The notes: generated by a model from the sequence alone, not told the origin. Numbered from the stretch's first letter, positions 53,857-63,935 are shown. The stretch is 64,000 nt of DNA from Thermoplasmatota archaeon (GCA_029258955.1 JAPDJT010000005.1:1-64000); one strand, 5' to 3'. Numbers and translations are program-made.

Positions 53857-54596
53857 AAATAGGAATAATAGGAGGAACTGGCTATTATAAATGGAAAGGA
53901 GAAGAAATGCAGATTGAAACATCTTATGGAAATGTTATAGTTTTTTACTTCAAATTGCATGGAAGAGATGTTTTTTTTCTTCCAAGACATGGGAAGAAGC
54001 ATAAGCCAGCTCATGCAGTAAATTATCATGCTAACATTGAAGCAATGAAAAATGCTGGTGTAGAAGCAATCATTTCAATAAATACTGTAGGTTCAATGAA
54101 AAGAGAAATTGAGCCTGGCTCAATTTTTATTCCAGATGATTTTATTGATTTTACAAAAAGAAAAACAACATTTTATGATGACGTTGCTATCCATATAGAT
54201 ATGAGCATACCATTTTGTCCTGTAGTAAGAAAGGTGTTAGTTGAGGAAGCAAAGAAAAAAGAAGAAATCTATGAAGGGATATATGTTGCAACAGAAGGTC
54301 CAAGGTTGGAAACGAAAGCGGAAATAAAAATGCTGAGCAATTTTGCAGATGTTGTTGGCATGACTTTGGTGCCAGAAGCAATATTGGCGAGAGAAAAAGA
54401 AATTTGCTATGCTTCCATCTGCTTAGTTTCAAATTATGCAGCTGGTTTGCAAAAAAGTTTAGATGTAGAAGAAATTAAGAGGATGACAGAGGAGAAGAAA
54501 GGCACAATTATTGAAATTATCGAAGAATGCATAAAGAACCTGCCGGAAAAATGGGATTGTGTGTGTAAAAATGCAATTGAAAAAGGGAAGCTATGA
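53853..54596 (+). CDS. MTA phosphorylase-family nucleoside phosphorylase
   Basis: 247 residues from ATG 53853 (ATGA overlap with the preceding stop). Phosphate-binding GIIGGTGYYKW, FLPRHGKKHKPAHAVNYHAN, SINTVGSMKREIEPGS, and the base-binding region ATEGPRLETKAEIKML ... VGMTLVPEAILAREK match MTAP/MTI-phosphorylase enzymes. It would split 5'-methylthioadenosine or methylthioinosine in methionine salvage; which substrate is not certain. Confidence 0.85.
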   Translation: MKIGIIGGTGYYKWKGEEMQIETSYGNVIVFYFKLHGRDVFFLPRHGKKHKPAHAVNYHANIEAMKNAGVEAIISINTVGSMKREIEPGSIFIPDDFIDFTKRKTTFYDDVAIHIDMSIPFCPVVRKVLVEEAKKKEEIYEGIYVATEGPRLETKAEIKMLSNFADVVGMTLVPEAILAREKEICYASICLVSNYAAGLQKSLDVEEIKRMTEEKKGTIIEIIEECIKNLPEKWDCVCKNAIEKGKL

Positions 54597-55095
54597 TTTA
54601 GATGATTTGGTAAAATTTGTTTTCAGCACATATAAGGCAACAAATGGAGCGTATCCCTTGTTGAAATGGGTTGAAAAAAAGCCAAGCATAGATGATTTTG
54701 CAACATTTGAAAAAATTTATAAGCCATTTTTAAAGAAAAGAATGGAGGAAGAATTTGATGAATTTTATTTTATTGAAGAAAATGAACTTATTGGCATAGT
54801 TGCTTTAGTCTATAAATTTAAGGGAAAGGAAATAGAATGGATTCCAAAAAGGTTAAAAAGAAAAGAAAATGGATTTATTGAATTTCTACTTGTTTCACCG
54901 GTTCATCAAGGAAAGGGATATGGAAGAATGCTGTTAGAATTTGCAATAAAAAGGCTTAATGAATTGAATAAAAATGCATATGTTGTTACATCAAAAAAGC
55001 TGCCAGCTTTTAACTTTTACAAAAAATTTGGATTTGTAGAGTATGGTGATTATAATGGATTTGTTATACTGATGTATAAGGGTGAAAAATGCTAA
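54571..55095 (+). CDS. GNAT-family N-acetyltransferase
   Basis: About 174 residues from ATG 54571; a start at 54559 is also open. The acetyl-CoA loop is FLLVSPVHQGKGYGRMLLEF (about 110-129), followed by the C-terminal PAFNFYKKFGFVEYGDY typical of GNAT proteins. The acyl acceptor is unknown. It overlaps the MTAP-like gene by about 26 bp, so they are probably one transcript. Confidence 0.8.
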   Translation: MQLKKGSYDLDDLVKFVFSTYKATNGAYPLLKWVEKKPSIDDFATFEKIYKPFLKKRMEEEFDEFYFIEENELIGIVALVYKFKGKEIEWIPKRLKRKENGFIEFLLVSPVHQGKGYGRMLLEFAIKRLNELNKNAYVVTSKKLPAFNFYKKFGFVEYGDYNGFVILMYKGEKC

Positions 55096-55132
55096 ATGGA
55101 GAAACAAAGTGTCTCTCATTTTTTTCCGAATT

Positions 55133-55200
55133 TAGCAAATGAAGGAAAGAATAGTTGTCGTTGGCTATCTGCAAGAAAGTTTATCTTCCCAAAATAATAA
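55133..55200. repeat. Possible degenerate MITE-like element
   Basis: ATGAAGGAAAGAATAGTTG, then GTTGGCTATCTGCAAGAAAG, partly matching the family core. It covers the region just before the pyrF-like start. Confidence 0.35.
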
Positions 55201-55223
55201 AATCATGCAATACATATCTTTTT

Positions 55224-55928
55224 ATGTTTGAAAGAGAGCATGGAGTCATTGTAGCTTGTGATGTAGATGATTTAGAAAAGTTAGAAGAGCTTGTTGAAAA
55301 AACTTATGGAATAGAGGGCATAGTTGGATATAAAATAGGGGCAAATCTTGCTTTACAATATGGGTTGAAAAACATTATGGAAGAGATAGATTTTCATTTG
55401 CCTGTAATATATGATCATCAGAAAGCTGGAACAGATATACCATATATAGCTGAAAAATTTGCTATGGCATGTAAAAAAGCAAATATAAAAGGTGTAATAA
55501 TTTTTCCAATGGCTGGAAGAAAAAGCGAAGAAGCATTTATTGAAGCCATATTTAAATATGAAATGATTCCAATGGTTGGTGGAGAAATGACCCATGAAGC
55601 TTATTTGGCGGAAGATGGTGGATTTTTGCTTGATGATGCTCCAGGCAGAATGTATGAAATTGCCGCCAAAAAAGGCGTAGAATATTTTATTTTGCCCGGA
55701 AATAAGGAAGAAGCATTAAAGAAATATCATCTTTTGCTCACAAGCTTGATAAATGAGCCAAAATATTGCATGCCAGGCATAGGAAGACAAGGAGGGGAAA
55801 TAAGAAAAGCATTTGCTGTATTGCGAGGCTATCCATGCTATGCTATTGTAGGCTCTGCTATATATAAAAGCGAAAATATAGAAGAAGCTGCGAAAAGATT
55901 TGCAAAGGAGGCGATGGAGTTTGAATGA
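55224..55928 (+). CDS. pyrF: Orotidine-5'-phosphate decarboxylase-like protein
   Basis: 234 residues from ATG 55224, a normal length for OMPDC. The TIM-barrel motifs are VIVACDVDDLEKL at the start, a Lys in GYKIGANLAL, the catalytic D-K-D set as VIYDHQKAGTDIPYI, and GIGRQGGEIRKAFAV plus AIVGSAIYKS for phosphate binding. The spacing DHQKAGTDI has extra residues compared with the classic DxKxxDI, as in a divergent archaeal branch. It is followed at once by a pyrE-like gene, which supports UMP synthesis. Confidence 0.75.
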   Translation: MFEREHGVIVACDVDDLEKLEELVEKTYGIEGIVGYKIGANLALQYGLKNIMEEIDFHLPVIYDHQKAGTDIPYIAEKFAMACKKANIKGVIIFPMAGRKSEEAFIEAIFKYEMIPMVGGEMTHEAYLAEDGGFLLDDAPGRMYEIAAKKGVEYFILPGNKEEALKKYHLLLTSLINEPKYCMPGIGRQGGEIRKAFAVLRGYPCYAIVGSAIYKSENIEEAAKRFAKEAMEFE

Positions 55929-56595
55929 AAAAGAAATTTTTATTGAATTGTATAAGAGAGGTTTAATAAAAACAATAAGGCATAAGCCTGAGGGATGGAA
56001 GCTTGTATCTGGCATATGGAGTCCTTTTTATATCCAGCTTCGCCTCCTTCCATCTCATCCAGATTTATTGAATGAAATAGGGATTTTGCTTGGAAATAAA
56101 ATAAAAAGCTTTGGAAATAAGTTGCTGGGTATAGCAATGGCAGGCATACCAATAGCCACTTCCATTTCATTGCATCATGGTATTCCTTTATGCTATACAA
56201 GAAAATTGGCAGGAGTGAAAAGCATAGAAGATTTAGAAAAATATAGCAAAGAATATGGAGAGCATTCTTTGGTGGAAGGAGAAATTAATGATGGAGATGA
56301 ATTTGTTGCTATAGACGATATTGTAACAAAATTTGATAGCAAGCTTTTAGCAATAAAACAGCTTGAGATTGAAGCAGAAAAAAGGAAATGCAATATAAAA
56401 TGCAAACACGTTGCTGTTGTTATAGATAGGGAACAGGGAGCAGAGGATATAGCAAAGCAACATGGAATAAAGCTTCATTCCTTAATAAAATTCAGGGAAG
56501 CCATAGAATGGATAAAAGATGTTATGGAAGAAGAGGAATATGAAATAATAATAGATTATCTGGAAAATCCAGAGAAGTATGAAAAAATGAAGTGA
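55921..56595 (+). CDS. pyrE: Orotate phosphoribosyltransferase-like protein
   Basis: About 224 residues from TTG 55921, with a GGAGG ribosome site 10 nt upstream; the start overlaps the pyrF-like stop. N-terminal LYKRGLIKTIRHKPEGWKLV and GIWSPFYIQLRLL, GIAMAGIPIATSISL, and the PRPP loop EFVAIDDIVTKFDSK (in place of VVIDDVxTTG) fit OPRT. It adds orotate to PRPP to form OMP, the substrate of the preceding enzyme. Confidence 0.8.
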   Translation: MNEKEIFIELYKRGLIKTIRHKPEGWKLVSGIWSPFYIQLRLLPSHPDLLNEIGILLGNKIKSFGNKLLGIAMAGIPIATSISLHHGIPLCYTRKLAGVKSIEDLEKYSKEYGEHSLVEGEINDGDEFVAIDDIVTKFDSKLLAIKQLEIEAEKRKCNIKCKHVAVVIDREQGAEDIAKQHGIKLHSLIKFREAIEWIKDVMEEEEYEIIIDYLENPEKYEKMK

Positions 56596-56636
56596 CGCCA
56601 GTGTTATTTTTATAAATTCCTTTTCATTAAAAATTT

Positions 56637-58160
56637 ATGAGGAGAATAATTTTAGCTTTCCTTATTTTGCAATTATTTGTTTTTAGCTGCGAAGCACCAA
56701 TATTTACTCAAATTAAATTTGCCCATAAGGAAAACAACTATAACCTACTACATAGTGAAAATCTTATAGAAGAATATACATGGGCAGTAATAAGATATGA
56801 TAATCCATTTCAACCATCAATAAATTTTGGTTTGATAAAATGGCCTAAGCCAAGCATAGGCACAATTTTAGTTGTTGCTAATATGTTGTCAGAAAAACTT
56901 TGTGAAATTGCAGCACGAATTTATAATGAGAGTAAGTATGAAACGTTGAAAGCTTTGGTAGAATATGACATAAAAAATATGAAACACTCTAAGCCAGCAA
57001 TGATTCCAAAATATGATGAATGGAGTTCCCCTGGCTTAAGAAACGCAAATAGAAAAGTTGCAACACATGAAATGTTTTGTTTAGGCGAAAAATGCATCTC
57101 TCCATATGCAAATATTATTGGGGATTGTTATTCCTTAGCTTCTTTTAATACAGCTCTTCTTAGATTATGCGGATTTAAAGCAGAAGAAGTATTTACTCTT
57201 TTAATTCCTCCACATGCTGTAAATGCAGTAAGAATTGACAAAAAATGGTATATAATTGATCCAACTTTGGCGAGTAATGTAAGATTAGGAAAATTAAACA
57301 CCATCTTATTCGAAAATTATAACTTTAGTCAGATATACGGATATAAATGCATATTTTTAGGGTTAGAAAATGATCGATATATGGTACATTTTGGAATCTA
57401 TGATTACATAGAGCCTTCTTCCAACATGAACGGAAGCTTATTAAAAGAAATTGTAGAAAGTCTTTTACCAGTGATTAATAATCCACCTTTAGGAACAAAA
57501 AATTGGTTATTAGATGATTTTATTGAGACAGCAAAGCCTCATCCAGAAATGCTCAACATTTCCATGCCATATAGTGTAAAAGATGTTGCTGGTAATGAGA
57601 CAGAAAAAGGAGAAAAACTCGCCAAAATGAATCTAGAATTTGTATGCAGCATAATCAATGAAGATGATCCTAGCCAATATAGCAGGGCGTTATATGCTTA
57701 TAATTTATTAGATGTTAAATATCCAGAAGCTTATGCAAATGCAGCCAAATATGCTGCATGGACTAGTTGGTTAGGGGTGAAATTAGATGCAGATACTGCA
57801 TATAAAGATGCCATTCGAACACTGAGATGGATTAGTTTAGTTATAAAACCACAAAGAATTTTAAATGATAATCAGGTTGCTTTTTCTGATTTGACATATT
57901 TGATGCAAAGAGGTTCTACAATTGATAAAGCAATTGTTGCATATGGAATGCTTAGGAATATGAAAAAAGAAAGCTATATGTTCTGGAGCCCAGAAGATTT
58001 ATACGTGATAATTACTGAAAATAACAGAGGATATTTGGCTATCAATATCTCTGGAACATGGTATTATTTAGATTTCTATGAAAAGAAAATAGATAATGAA
58101 ATTCCTTATAAGGTAAAAATAGCTTTTAATGAAGAAAAAGCGCTATATGAATGGCTCTAA
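56637..58160 (+). CDS. Secreted transglutaminase-like (papain-fold) protein
   Basis: 507 residues with a signal peptide (IILAFLILQLFVFSCEAP; a lipobox-like Cys follows). The transglutaminase-core triad appears as Cys in IIGDCYSLASFNTALLRLCG (about 161), His in LIPPHAVNAV (about 195) and Asp in KWYIIDPTLA. A long C-terminal region has no recognised motif. It may be an extracellular peptidase or protein-modifying enzyme. It begins shortly after the pyrE-like gene, with its own AT-rich leader (TTTTTATAAATTCC). Confidence 0.75.
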   Translation: MRRIILAFLILQLFVFSCEAPIFTQIKFAHKENNYNLLHSENLIEEYTWAVIRYDNPFQPSINFGLIKWPKPSIGTILVVANMLSEKLCEIAARIYNESKYETLKALVEYDIKNMKHSKPAMIPKYDEWSSPGLRNANRKVATHEMFCLGEKCISPYANIIGDCYSLASFNTALLRLCGFKAEEVFTLLIPPHAVNAVRIDKKWYIIDPTLASNVRLGKLNTILFENYNFSQIYGYKCIFLGLENDRYMVHFGIYDYIEPSSNMNGSLLKEIVESLLPVINNPPLGTKNWLLDDFIETAKPHPEMLNISMPYSVKDVAGNETEKGEKLAKMNLEFVCSIINEDDPSQYSRALYAYNLLDVKYPEAYANAAKYAAWTSWLGVKLDADTAYKDAIRTLRWISLVIKPQRILNDNQVAFSDLTYLMQRGSTIDKAIVAYGMLRNMKKESYMFWSPEDLYVIITENNRGYLAINISGTWYYLDFYEKKIDNEIPYKVKIAFNEEKALYEWL

Positions 58161-59188
58161 CATATCCTTGGTATTGGGTCTCCTATAGGAGCATCTATAA
58201 CACGTTTTCCTCCTACTTTTGTTTCCATTACAACTTTATTTCCTTCTACAACTTCCCCTATAATTTCTGCTTTTTTCCCATATTTATGCTTCTGTATTGC
58301 CTTTAAAACACCCTCAGCTTTTTCCTCTGTTACTCCCAATAGCATTTTTCCCTCATTTCCTATTGTTAGTGGATCCAATCCAAGCATTTCGCATGCTGCA
58401 AGAGTTGCATCATTTATTGGTATCTTATCTTCATAGATTACTATGCCTACACCTGACTTCTCCGCCATTTCATTTAAAGCATTTGCTATTCCGCCTCTTG
58501 TAGCATCTTTTGCTGCTACTACGCCTCCTTCTTTTAAAGCTTCCTCCATTAAGTTATTTAAGGGAGCAACATCAGATACAACGCTTCCTTCAAATCCGTA
58601 TCCTTCCCTTTTTGAAATTATTGCAATGCCATGGTCTGCTATGCAGCCATTTATTATTATTTTGTCTCCTGGCTTTAACATGGAATCAAGAAGCCATTTT
58701 CCTTTTCTTCCTGCTATTTCCCAATTGCTTTTGAGCCATTTACTTTCCTTTCCTATAGCAGAAGTTGTAACAACAATATCTTTTACTCCTCCTTTTTCTA
58801 CAACTTTTGTATCTCCTGTAATTATCTCCACGCCAGCTTCATTTGCAACGTTTGCCATGCTTTTTAAAATTTTATCCAAATCATCCATTGAGAATCCTTC
58901 TTCTATTACCATTGCAACTGACATTGCAATAGGCATAGCTCCTAAGCAAGCAATATCATTTACTGTTCCCGCAACAGCCAGCTTCCCTATATCTCCTCCA
59001 GGAAAGAAAACTGGCTGAACTGTATGGCTATCTGTTGTAAAAACAATATCATTTATGACGGCAGAATCATCTAAAGCTTCTAAAGGTACTTCTGCTTCAT
59101 TATTTTTAAAATTTTTGAGAATATACTCTTTAATAAGCTCTCCCATTCTTTTTCCGCCAGCTCCGTGAGCTAATTCAATGCGTTTCAT
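58157..59188 (-). CDS. hypE: Hydrogenase maturation factor HypE
   Basis: 343 residues of the AIR-synthase-like HypE family: LAHGAGGKRMGELI, EVPLEALDDSAVI, VFTTDSHTVQPVFFPGGDIG, GDTKVVEKG, and the diagnostic C-terminal PRIC whose Cys carries the carbamoyl then cyano group. HypE with HypF makes the CN ligands of [NiFe] hydrogenase. No other hyp genes or hydrogenase subunits are in the window. It follows radA on the same strand with no gap. Confidence 0.92.
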   Translation of the reverse strand: MKRIELAHGAGGKRMGELIKEYILKNFKNNEAEVPLEALDDSAVINDIVFTTDSHTVQPVFFPGGDIGKLAVAGTVNDIACLGAMPIAMSVAMVIEEGFSMDDLDKILKSMANVANEAGVEIITGDTKVVEKGGVKDIVVTTSAIGKESKWLKSNWEIAGRKGKWLLDSMLKPGDKIIINGCIADHGIAIISKREGYGFEGSVVSDVAPLNNLMEEALKEGGVVAAKDATRGGIANALNEMAEKSGVGIVIYEDKIPINDATLAACEMLGLDPLTIGNEGKMLLGVTEEKAEGVLKAIQKHKYGKKAEIIGEVVEGNKVVMETKVGGKRVIDAPIGDPIPRIC

Positions 59189-60124
59189 TTAATCTCTTAT
59201 TCCTTCTTCTCTTACAGTAAAAACAGCTTCTCCTTCTGGCAAATGTGGAGAGTCAATAAGGCGAGCTATTCTTTTTCCTCCTTTTGACTTCCTCAAATAA
59301 ATTCTGAACATTGCTGTATGTCCAACTATATGTCCTCCTATGGGCTGGGTAGGATCGCCAAAGAAAACATCTGGACGTGCTGCCACTTGGTTTGTAACAC
59401 AAACTACAGCATTGTAAATGCGAGCAAATTTAAGCAGTGAATGCATATGCTTATTCAATTTTTGTTGCCTTTCCGCCAATGCGCCTCTTCCTATGTATTC
59501 TGCTCTAAAATGTCCAGTCAAAGAATCAACAACTAAAAGCTTTATTGGATGTTCCTTTGCAACTTCCATTGCTTTATCAACAAGCATCATTTGATGATTT
59601 GAATTGAAAGCACTTGCCACATGAATCTTCTTTAAAGCTTCTTTCCCATCTAATCCCAAAGCCTCCGCCATTTGAAGAATTCTCTCCGGTCTGAAAGTAT
59701 TTTCGGTATCGATAAAAATTGCTTCTCCATCTAAACCGCCCTCTTCTTCTGGCAATTGAACATTCACGCATAGCTGATGAGCTATCTGGGTTTTTCCAGA
59801 GCCAAATTCTCCAAATAATTCAGTTATAGCCTGCGTTTCAAATCCTCCTCCAAGCAATTCATCTAAAGCTTTGGAGCCAGTTGTTAAATGCTTCCTCTCT
59901 TTCAATTTTTCCAGCAAAACATCTCCTGTTTCAAATCCACCAACGTCAGCCTTCTCACGAGCCGCCTGAATTATCTTTGCAGCTGTGCCTTCGCCAATAT
60001 CAGCTACCTCCGCCAGCTCAGCAGGAGAAGCAACAGCAATAGCCATTAAATCAGTATAGCCAGCTTCCTCAAGCTTTTTAGCAATTGCTGGCCCTACACC
60101 TGGCAAATCCTCCAGCTCAAACAT
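59189..60124 (-). CDS. radA: DNA repair and recombination protein RadA
   Basis: 311 residues. An N-terminal helix-hairpin-helix domain ([20 protein letters not shown]) precedes the RecA core with Walker [13 protein letters not shown] (about 105), Walker [20 protein letters not shown], and loop regions ([20 protein letters not shown]). Archaeal RadA forms filaments on ssDNA for strand exchange. Full length. The 580-base upstream gap is made of host repeats. Confidence 0.95.
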   Translation of the reverse strand: MFELEDLPGVGPAIAKKLEEAGYTDLMAIAVASPAELAEVADIGEGTAAKIIQAAREKADVGGFETGDVLLEKLKERKHLTTGSKALDELLGGGFETQAITELFGEFGSGKTQIAHQLCVNVQLPEEEGGLDGEAIFIDTENTFRPERILQMAEALGLDGKEALKKIHVASAFNSNHQMMLVDKAMEVAKEHPIKLLVVDSLTGHFRAEYIGRGALAERQQKLNKHMHSLLKFARIYNAVVCVTNQVAARPDVFFGDPTQPIGGHIVGHTAMFRIYLRKSKGGKRIARLIDSPHLPEGEAVFTVREEGIRD

Positions 60125-60204
60125 TCTATCAATTTTTCAATGCATGTTGCATTTATAAACATAATGGCCTCTCTACTATTTAAAAATCTTTTGGCGAGAA
60201 AGGG

Positions 60205-60640
60205 AGGAAAGTCAAGAAATAGCCATAGCAACATCTCTTTTCATTTTTATTGAAGCCAATCTAACATATGAAAGTTAATTAAAAAGAAAAATAATGATGC
60301 ATTTGCTATTTGTTAATGAAAAAGCTATAGCAACTATTATTTCATTTTGATTTCTTGACATTCTCGGAAAATGAAATGGATTGTTTTTATGGTATTACTC
60401 TTTATTGCAGTTTATAGCAATGATTATTTTTGATGAACAGAAAGATGACAATAAATGGAAATGAAATACTGATATTTTATAGGCAGCTTCCATAGCAACA
60501 CTTCTTTTTTCAAAATTATGAATTGGGGATAAGATTTGCCATAACAATTTCGTCTATAATGACATTAGATATTTTTCTTTATCATATTCCCATCCATTAA
60601 TTCATTGAAATGAAAACGTGCTGTTGTTGCGAAAACCAAT
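60205..60640. repeat. Run of MITE-like elements between radA and hisS
   Basis: At least four degenerate units: AAGAAATAGCCATAGCAACA (60215), AATGAAAAAGCTATAGCAAC (60315), AATGGATTGTTTTTATGG ... TTTATAGCAATGATTATTTTTGATGAAC (60372-60435, in parts), and GCTTCCATAGCAACAC (60485). This explains most of the 580-base gap; the rest is the hisS promoter region (TTTAAATAG near 60677). Confidence 0.55.
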
Positions 60641-60705
60641 TATCAACAATGCATTATTTTTGAATTATCTCTTACATTTAAATAGTTCTTTTCATTTTTT
60701 ATTTC

Positions 60706-61902
60706 ATGATTTCAAAGCCAAGAGGAACAAGAGACTTCACACCAGAAGAAATGAAGAAAAGAAGATGGCTAGAAAACAAAATGAGGAGAATTTTTGAACT
60801 ATATGGTTATGAAGAAATTGCAACTCCAACAATAGAGCATTTAGAACTTTTTACAATAAAGTCTGGAGAGGCTATCATTGAAGAAACATATGCCTTTGAG
60901 GATAAATCTGGAAGAAAACTTGCTTTGCGCCCTGAGCTTACTGCGCCAGTTATGAGATTTTATATAGAAAAATTTCAGATGGAGCCTAAGCCATTAAAGT
61001 TCTATTATTTCGCAAACTGTTTTAGATATGATAGGCCTCAAAAAGGAAGATATAGGGAATTTTGGCAGTTTGGGTGCGAGCTTATAGGAACAGATAAGCC
61101 GGAGGCAATAGCGGAGCTTATAGCAATGGCATATCATGTGCTGGAAGAAGCTGGACTTAGAAATATAATTTTAAGGATAGGAAATCTTGATATTTTAAGG
61201 AGATTTTTAGATGAGTTGGGAGCAAATGATGCTAATATAATGAGGCTTATTGATAAAAAAGATTTTGATAGCTTAAAAGAAAAAATAGATGATTTTGAAA
61301 AATTCCAAGAATTTATTGAAAGAAAAAGCTTAGATGGAATAGAATATAAAGAAGTAGGGAGAATGGAAGAAGTCCTTAAATTTTTAGAAGAATATTCAAT
61401 TCCATATAATCTCGATTTATCAATTGCAAGAGGCTTAGATTATTACATTGGAATAGTTTTTGAAATCGATGCTCCAAAACTTGGAGCAGAGAAGCAGATT
61501 TGTGGAGGAGGAGAATACAATTTAATACCATTGCTTGGAGGGAAAGCAACACCAACAGCAGGATTTGCAATTGGTTTTGATAGAGTATTGCTTGCACTGG
61601 AGATGGAAGGAATTGAATTTAATGCAAAAGAAAAGCCAGTTTATATTGCATACCTGCATGGAATGATAAAGGAAGCGATTAAAATTGCAAAAATGCTTAG
61701 AAAAGAAGGGATAAAAGTAGAAATGGACTTGATGAGAAGAAGCATTTCAAAGTCATTAGATTATGCAAATAAAAAAGGAATTGAGAAAGTTGTTATTGTT
61801 GCACCTGATGAATGGAACAGAGGAAATGTTGTAATAAAAGATATGGAAAAAGGAAAACAAAAAGAAGTTAGCATTGAAAACTTGTTAAAAGAGCTGGGCT
61901 AA
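60706..61902 (+). CDS. hisS: Histidyl-tRNA synthetase
   Basis: 398 residues of class II HisRS: RGTRDFTPEEMKKRRWLENK, motif 2 region KFYYFANCFRYDRPQKGRYR, LALRPELTAPVMRF, the HisRS signature GLDYYIGIVFEID, and GFAIGFDRVL as motif 3. The C-terminal anticodon-binding domain is intact. It ligates histidine to tRNA-His. It is convergent with the carbamate kinase and overlaps it by 4 bp. Confidence 0.95.
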   Translation: MISKPRGTRDFTPEEMKKRRWLENKMRRIFELYGYEEIATPTIEHLELFTIKSGEAIIEETYAFEDKSGRKLALRPELTAPVMRFYIEKFQMEPKPLKFYYFANCFRYDRPQKGRYREFWQFGCELIGTDKPEAIAELIAMAYHVLEEAGLRNIILRIGNLDILRRFLDELGANDANIMRLIDKKDFDSLKEKIDDFEKFQEFIERKSLDGIEYKEVGRMEEVLKFLEEYSIPYNLDLSIARGLDYYIGIVFEIDAPKLGAEKQICGGGEYNLIPLLGGKATPTAGFAIGFDRVLLALEMEGIEFNAKEKPVYIAYLHGMIKEAIKIAKMLRKEGIKVEMDLMRRSISKSLDYANKKGIEKVVIVAPDEWNRGNVVIKDMEKGKQKEVSIENLLKELG

Positions 61903-62822
61903 GGAAGTATTTGTGTGCCAGCTTTTCCTTCTAATGCCTCCCATGCTTTTCCTATAGAAGTAATTATTGCTCTTTTTCCACCATTCCTAACAAAATTGAT
62001 AGAAGCCTCAACTTTTGGTCCCATTGAGCCAGATGGAAAATGCCCTTCTTTATAATGTTTTTCCAGCTCATCAGCAGAAATTTCGTGTATTGCCTCTTCA
62101 TTTTCCTTTCCATAATTAAGGAAAACAAAATCTACATCAGTAAGAATAAGCAAAATATCTGCCATAATTTCATTTGCAAGCTTTTGTGAAGCTAAATCTT
62201 TATCTATTACAGCATCTACACCAATAAGAGATTCTCCCCTTTTTACAACTGGAATTCCTCCCCCTCCAGCAGCAATTACAATAATGTCTTTTTCAGCCAG
62301 CTTTTTTATTATTTCTGCCTCAACAATTGATATTGGCTTAGGAGAAGGAACTAAAATTCTCCATCCATCCTCAACTTTTCCCATTGTGTAATATTTCATC
62401 ATTTTCTTTGCCTCTTCTTCTCCATAAATTGGACCAATAGGTTTTGTTGGCTTTTTAAAAGCTGGGTCATTTTCATCAACGAGAACTTGAGTAATAACAG
62501 TTACAACATCTCTTTTTATTCCCTGTCTTTTAAATTCATTTAGAAGACATTGCTGAACAACATAACCAATTTGTCCCTGAGTCAAAGCAACGAGAACATG
62601 CAATGGCATTTGAGGTACTTCAGCCATAGAAAGTTTTTGCTGTAAAAGCAAAGCGCCAACTTGCGGACCATTTCCATGTGTGATAACAATATGCCATCCA
62701 TTTTTAATCATCTTTACAATTGATTTTGCTGTTTCTTGTGTTGCTTCAAACTGCTTATCTATATCTGCCTTTCTGTCCTTTCCTGTTAAAGCATTGCCTC
62801 CAAGAGCAACAACAGCTTTCAT
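61899..62822 (-). CDS. arcC: Carbamate kinase
   Basis: 307 residues of the amino-acid kinase fold: VVALGGNALTG at the start, ITHGNGPQVGALLLQQ, VVTVITQVLVDENDPAF, IVIAAGGGGIPVV, ADILLILTDVDFVFLNYG and EASINFVRNGGKRAIITS. In fermentative archaea it makes ATP from carbamoyl phosphate in arginine or agmatine breakdown, or supplies carbamoyl phosphate. No arginine deiminase or ornithine carbamoyltransferase is present in the window. Confidence 0.93.
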   Translation of the reverse strand: MKAVVALGGNALTGKDRKADIDKQFEATQETAKSIVKMIKNGWHIVITHGNGPQVGALLLQQKLSMAEVPQMPLHVLVALTQGQIGYVVQQCLLNEFKRQGIKRDVVTVITQVLVDENDPAFKKPTKPIGPIYGEEEAKKMMKYYTMGKVEDGWRILVPSPKPISIVEAEIIKKLAEKDIIVIAAGGGGIPVVKRGESLIGVDAVIDKDLASQKLANEIMADILLILTDVDFVFLNYGKENEEAIHEISADELEKHYKEGHFPSGSMGPKVEASINFVRNGGKRAIITSIGKAWEALEGKAGTQILP

Positions 62823-62894
62823 ATTGGATAATAACCATATAATATAAAAATTTCAGGGAAAATAAGTTGTCAAAAATGACAGAATGTATGCCGG

Positions 62895-62960
62895 ATAAAT
62901 GAAAAAATGGTTGCCACTAGCTATTATGCATGGAAGATATGCTAACAACAACTAAAATAT
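62895..62960. repeat. MITE-like element
   Basis: AAATGAAAAAATGGTTGCCA, then CTAGCTATTATGCATGGAAG, matching the host family core in the gap between arcC and the prenyltransferase gene. Confidence 0.5.
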
Positions 62961-63065
62961 ATATGGTACAAGCAGGATTTTTCTATAAATGATGTAAACA
63001 ACTCATCACTTTTTCATTATAAACAAATACTTAACTATATAAAGTCAGTGAGATAATAATAAAAA

Positions 63066-63935
63066 ATGAAATTTAAAAGCAAAATCGAACAATGGAAATA
63101 TAAGGCTATAGAAACAAATTTTGCAAAACAAGTAATTAACAAATTGAAGCACAATAAGCTATTTAGAATAATTTACAGAGAAATGGAAAAACTAATTGCT
63201 CAAAAAATGCTAGAGGAAATTAAAAAGTACCCTGTCCCTCAACATCTTGCTATCATAATGGATGGTAATAGAAGATATGCATTACTCCAAGGTATGCCCC
63301 CTTATAAAGGGCATGAAATAGGCAAAGATAAATTGGAGGAAGTTATAGAATGGAGTCATGAAGTGGGCATAAAAGTTTTGACTGTATTTGCCTTTTCAAC
63401 AGATAATTTTAAAAGAAGCAAGGAGGAAGTGGAGCATTTAATGAACTTATTTGAAAAAGATTTGAAAAAACTTGCTAATGATAAGAGAGTGCATGAGAAT
63501 CAAGTTAAAATAAAGGTTATAGGAAACATACAGCTATTGCCAAAGCATGTGAGGAAGGCAGCTATAGAAGTAATGGAGAAAACGAAGAATTATAACAGAT
63601 ATTTCTTCAATATTGCTATAGGATATGGAGGAAGAGAAGAAATTGTTGAAGCTATGAGGAAAATTGCTGAAGATGTTAAGAAAGGAAAAATAGAGCCAGA
63701 TGATATAAACAAAGAGTTGCTCTCCTCATATCTATATACTTCCCATCTTCCTTTCCCAGATCCGGATTTGGTTATGAGGACCTCAGGAGAAGAAAGAATA
63801 TCAAACTTTTTATTATGGCAGTTGGCATATTCAGAACTTTATTTTACTGATGTTTATTGGCCTGCATTAACTAAAACAGAATTTTTGAAAGCAATAAGGT
63901 CTTACCAAAGGAGGCAGAGGAGATATGGAAAGTAG
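63066..63935 (+). CDS. uppS: Cis-prenyltransferase (polyprenyl diphosphate synthase, UppS-like)
   Basis: 289 residues. HLAIIMDGNRRYALLQG holds the catalytic Asp; VLTVFAFSTDNFKRS, GNIQLLPKHVRKA, NIAIGYGGREEIVEA, and the C-terminal DLVMRTSGEERISNFLLWQL plus AYSELYFTDVYWP are all family signatures. It builds the long-chain polyprenyl carrier for N-glycosylation. The N-terminal 55 residues are longer than in bacteria, as is usual in archaea. The next gene starts 11 bp before its stop. Confidence 0.92.
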   Translation: MKFKSKIEQWKYKAIETNFAKQVINKLKHNKLFRIIYREMEKLIAQKMLEEIKKYPVPQHLAIIMDGNRRYALLQGMPPYKGHEIGKDKLEEVIEWSHEVGIKVLTVFAFSTDNFKRSKEEVEHLMNLFEKDLKKLANDKRVHENQVKIKVIGNIQLLPKHVRKAAIEVMEKTKNYNRYFFNIAIGYGGREEIVEAMRKIAEDVKKGKIEPDDINKELLSSYLYTSHLPFPDPDLVMRTSGEERISNFLLWQLAYSELYFTDVYWPALTKTEFLKAIRSYQRRQRRYGK

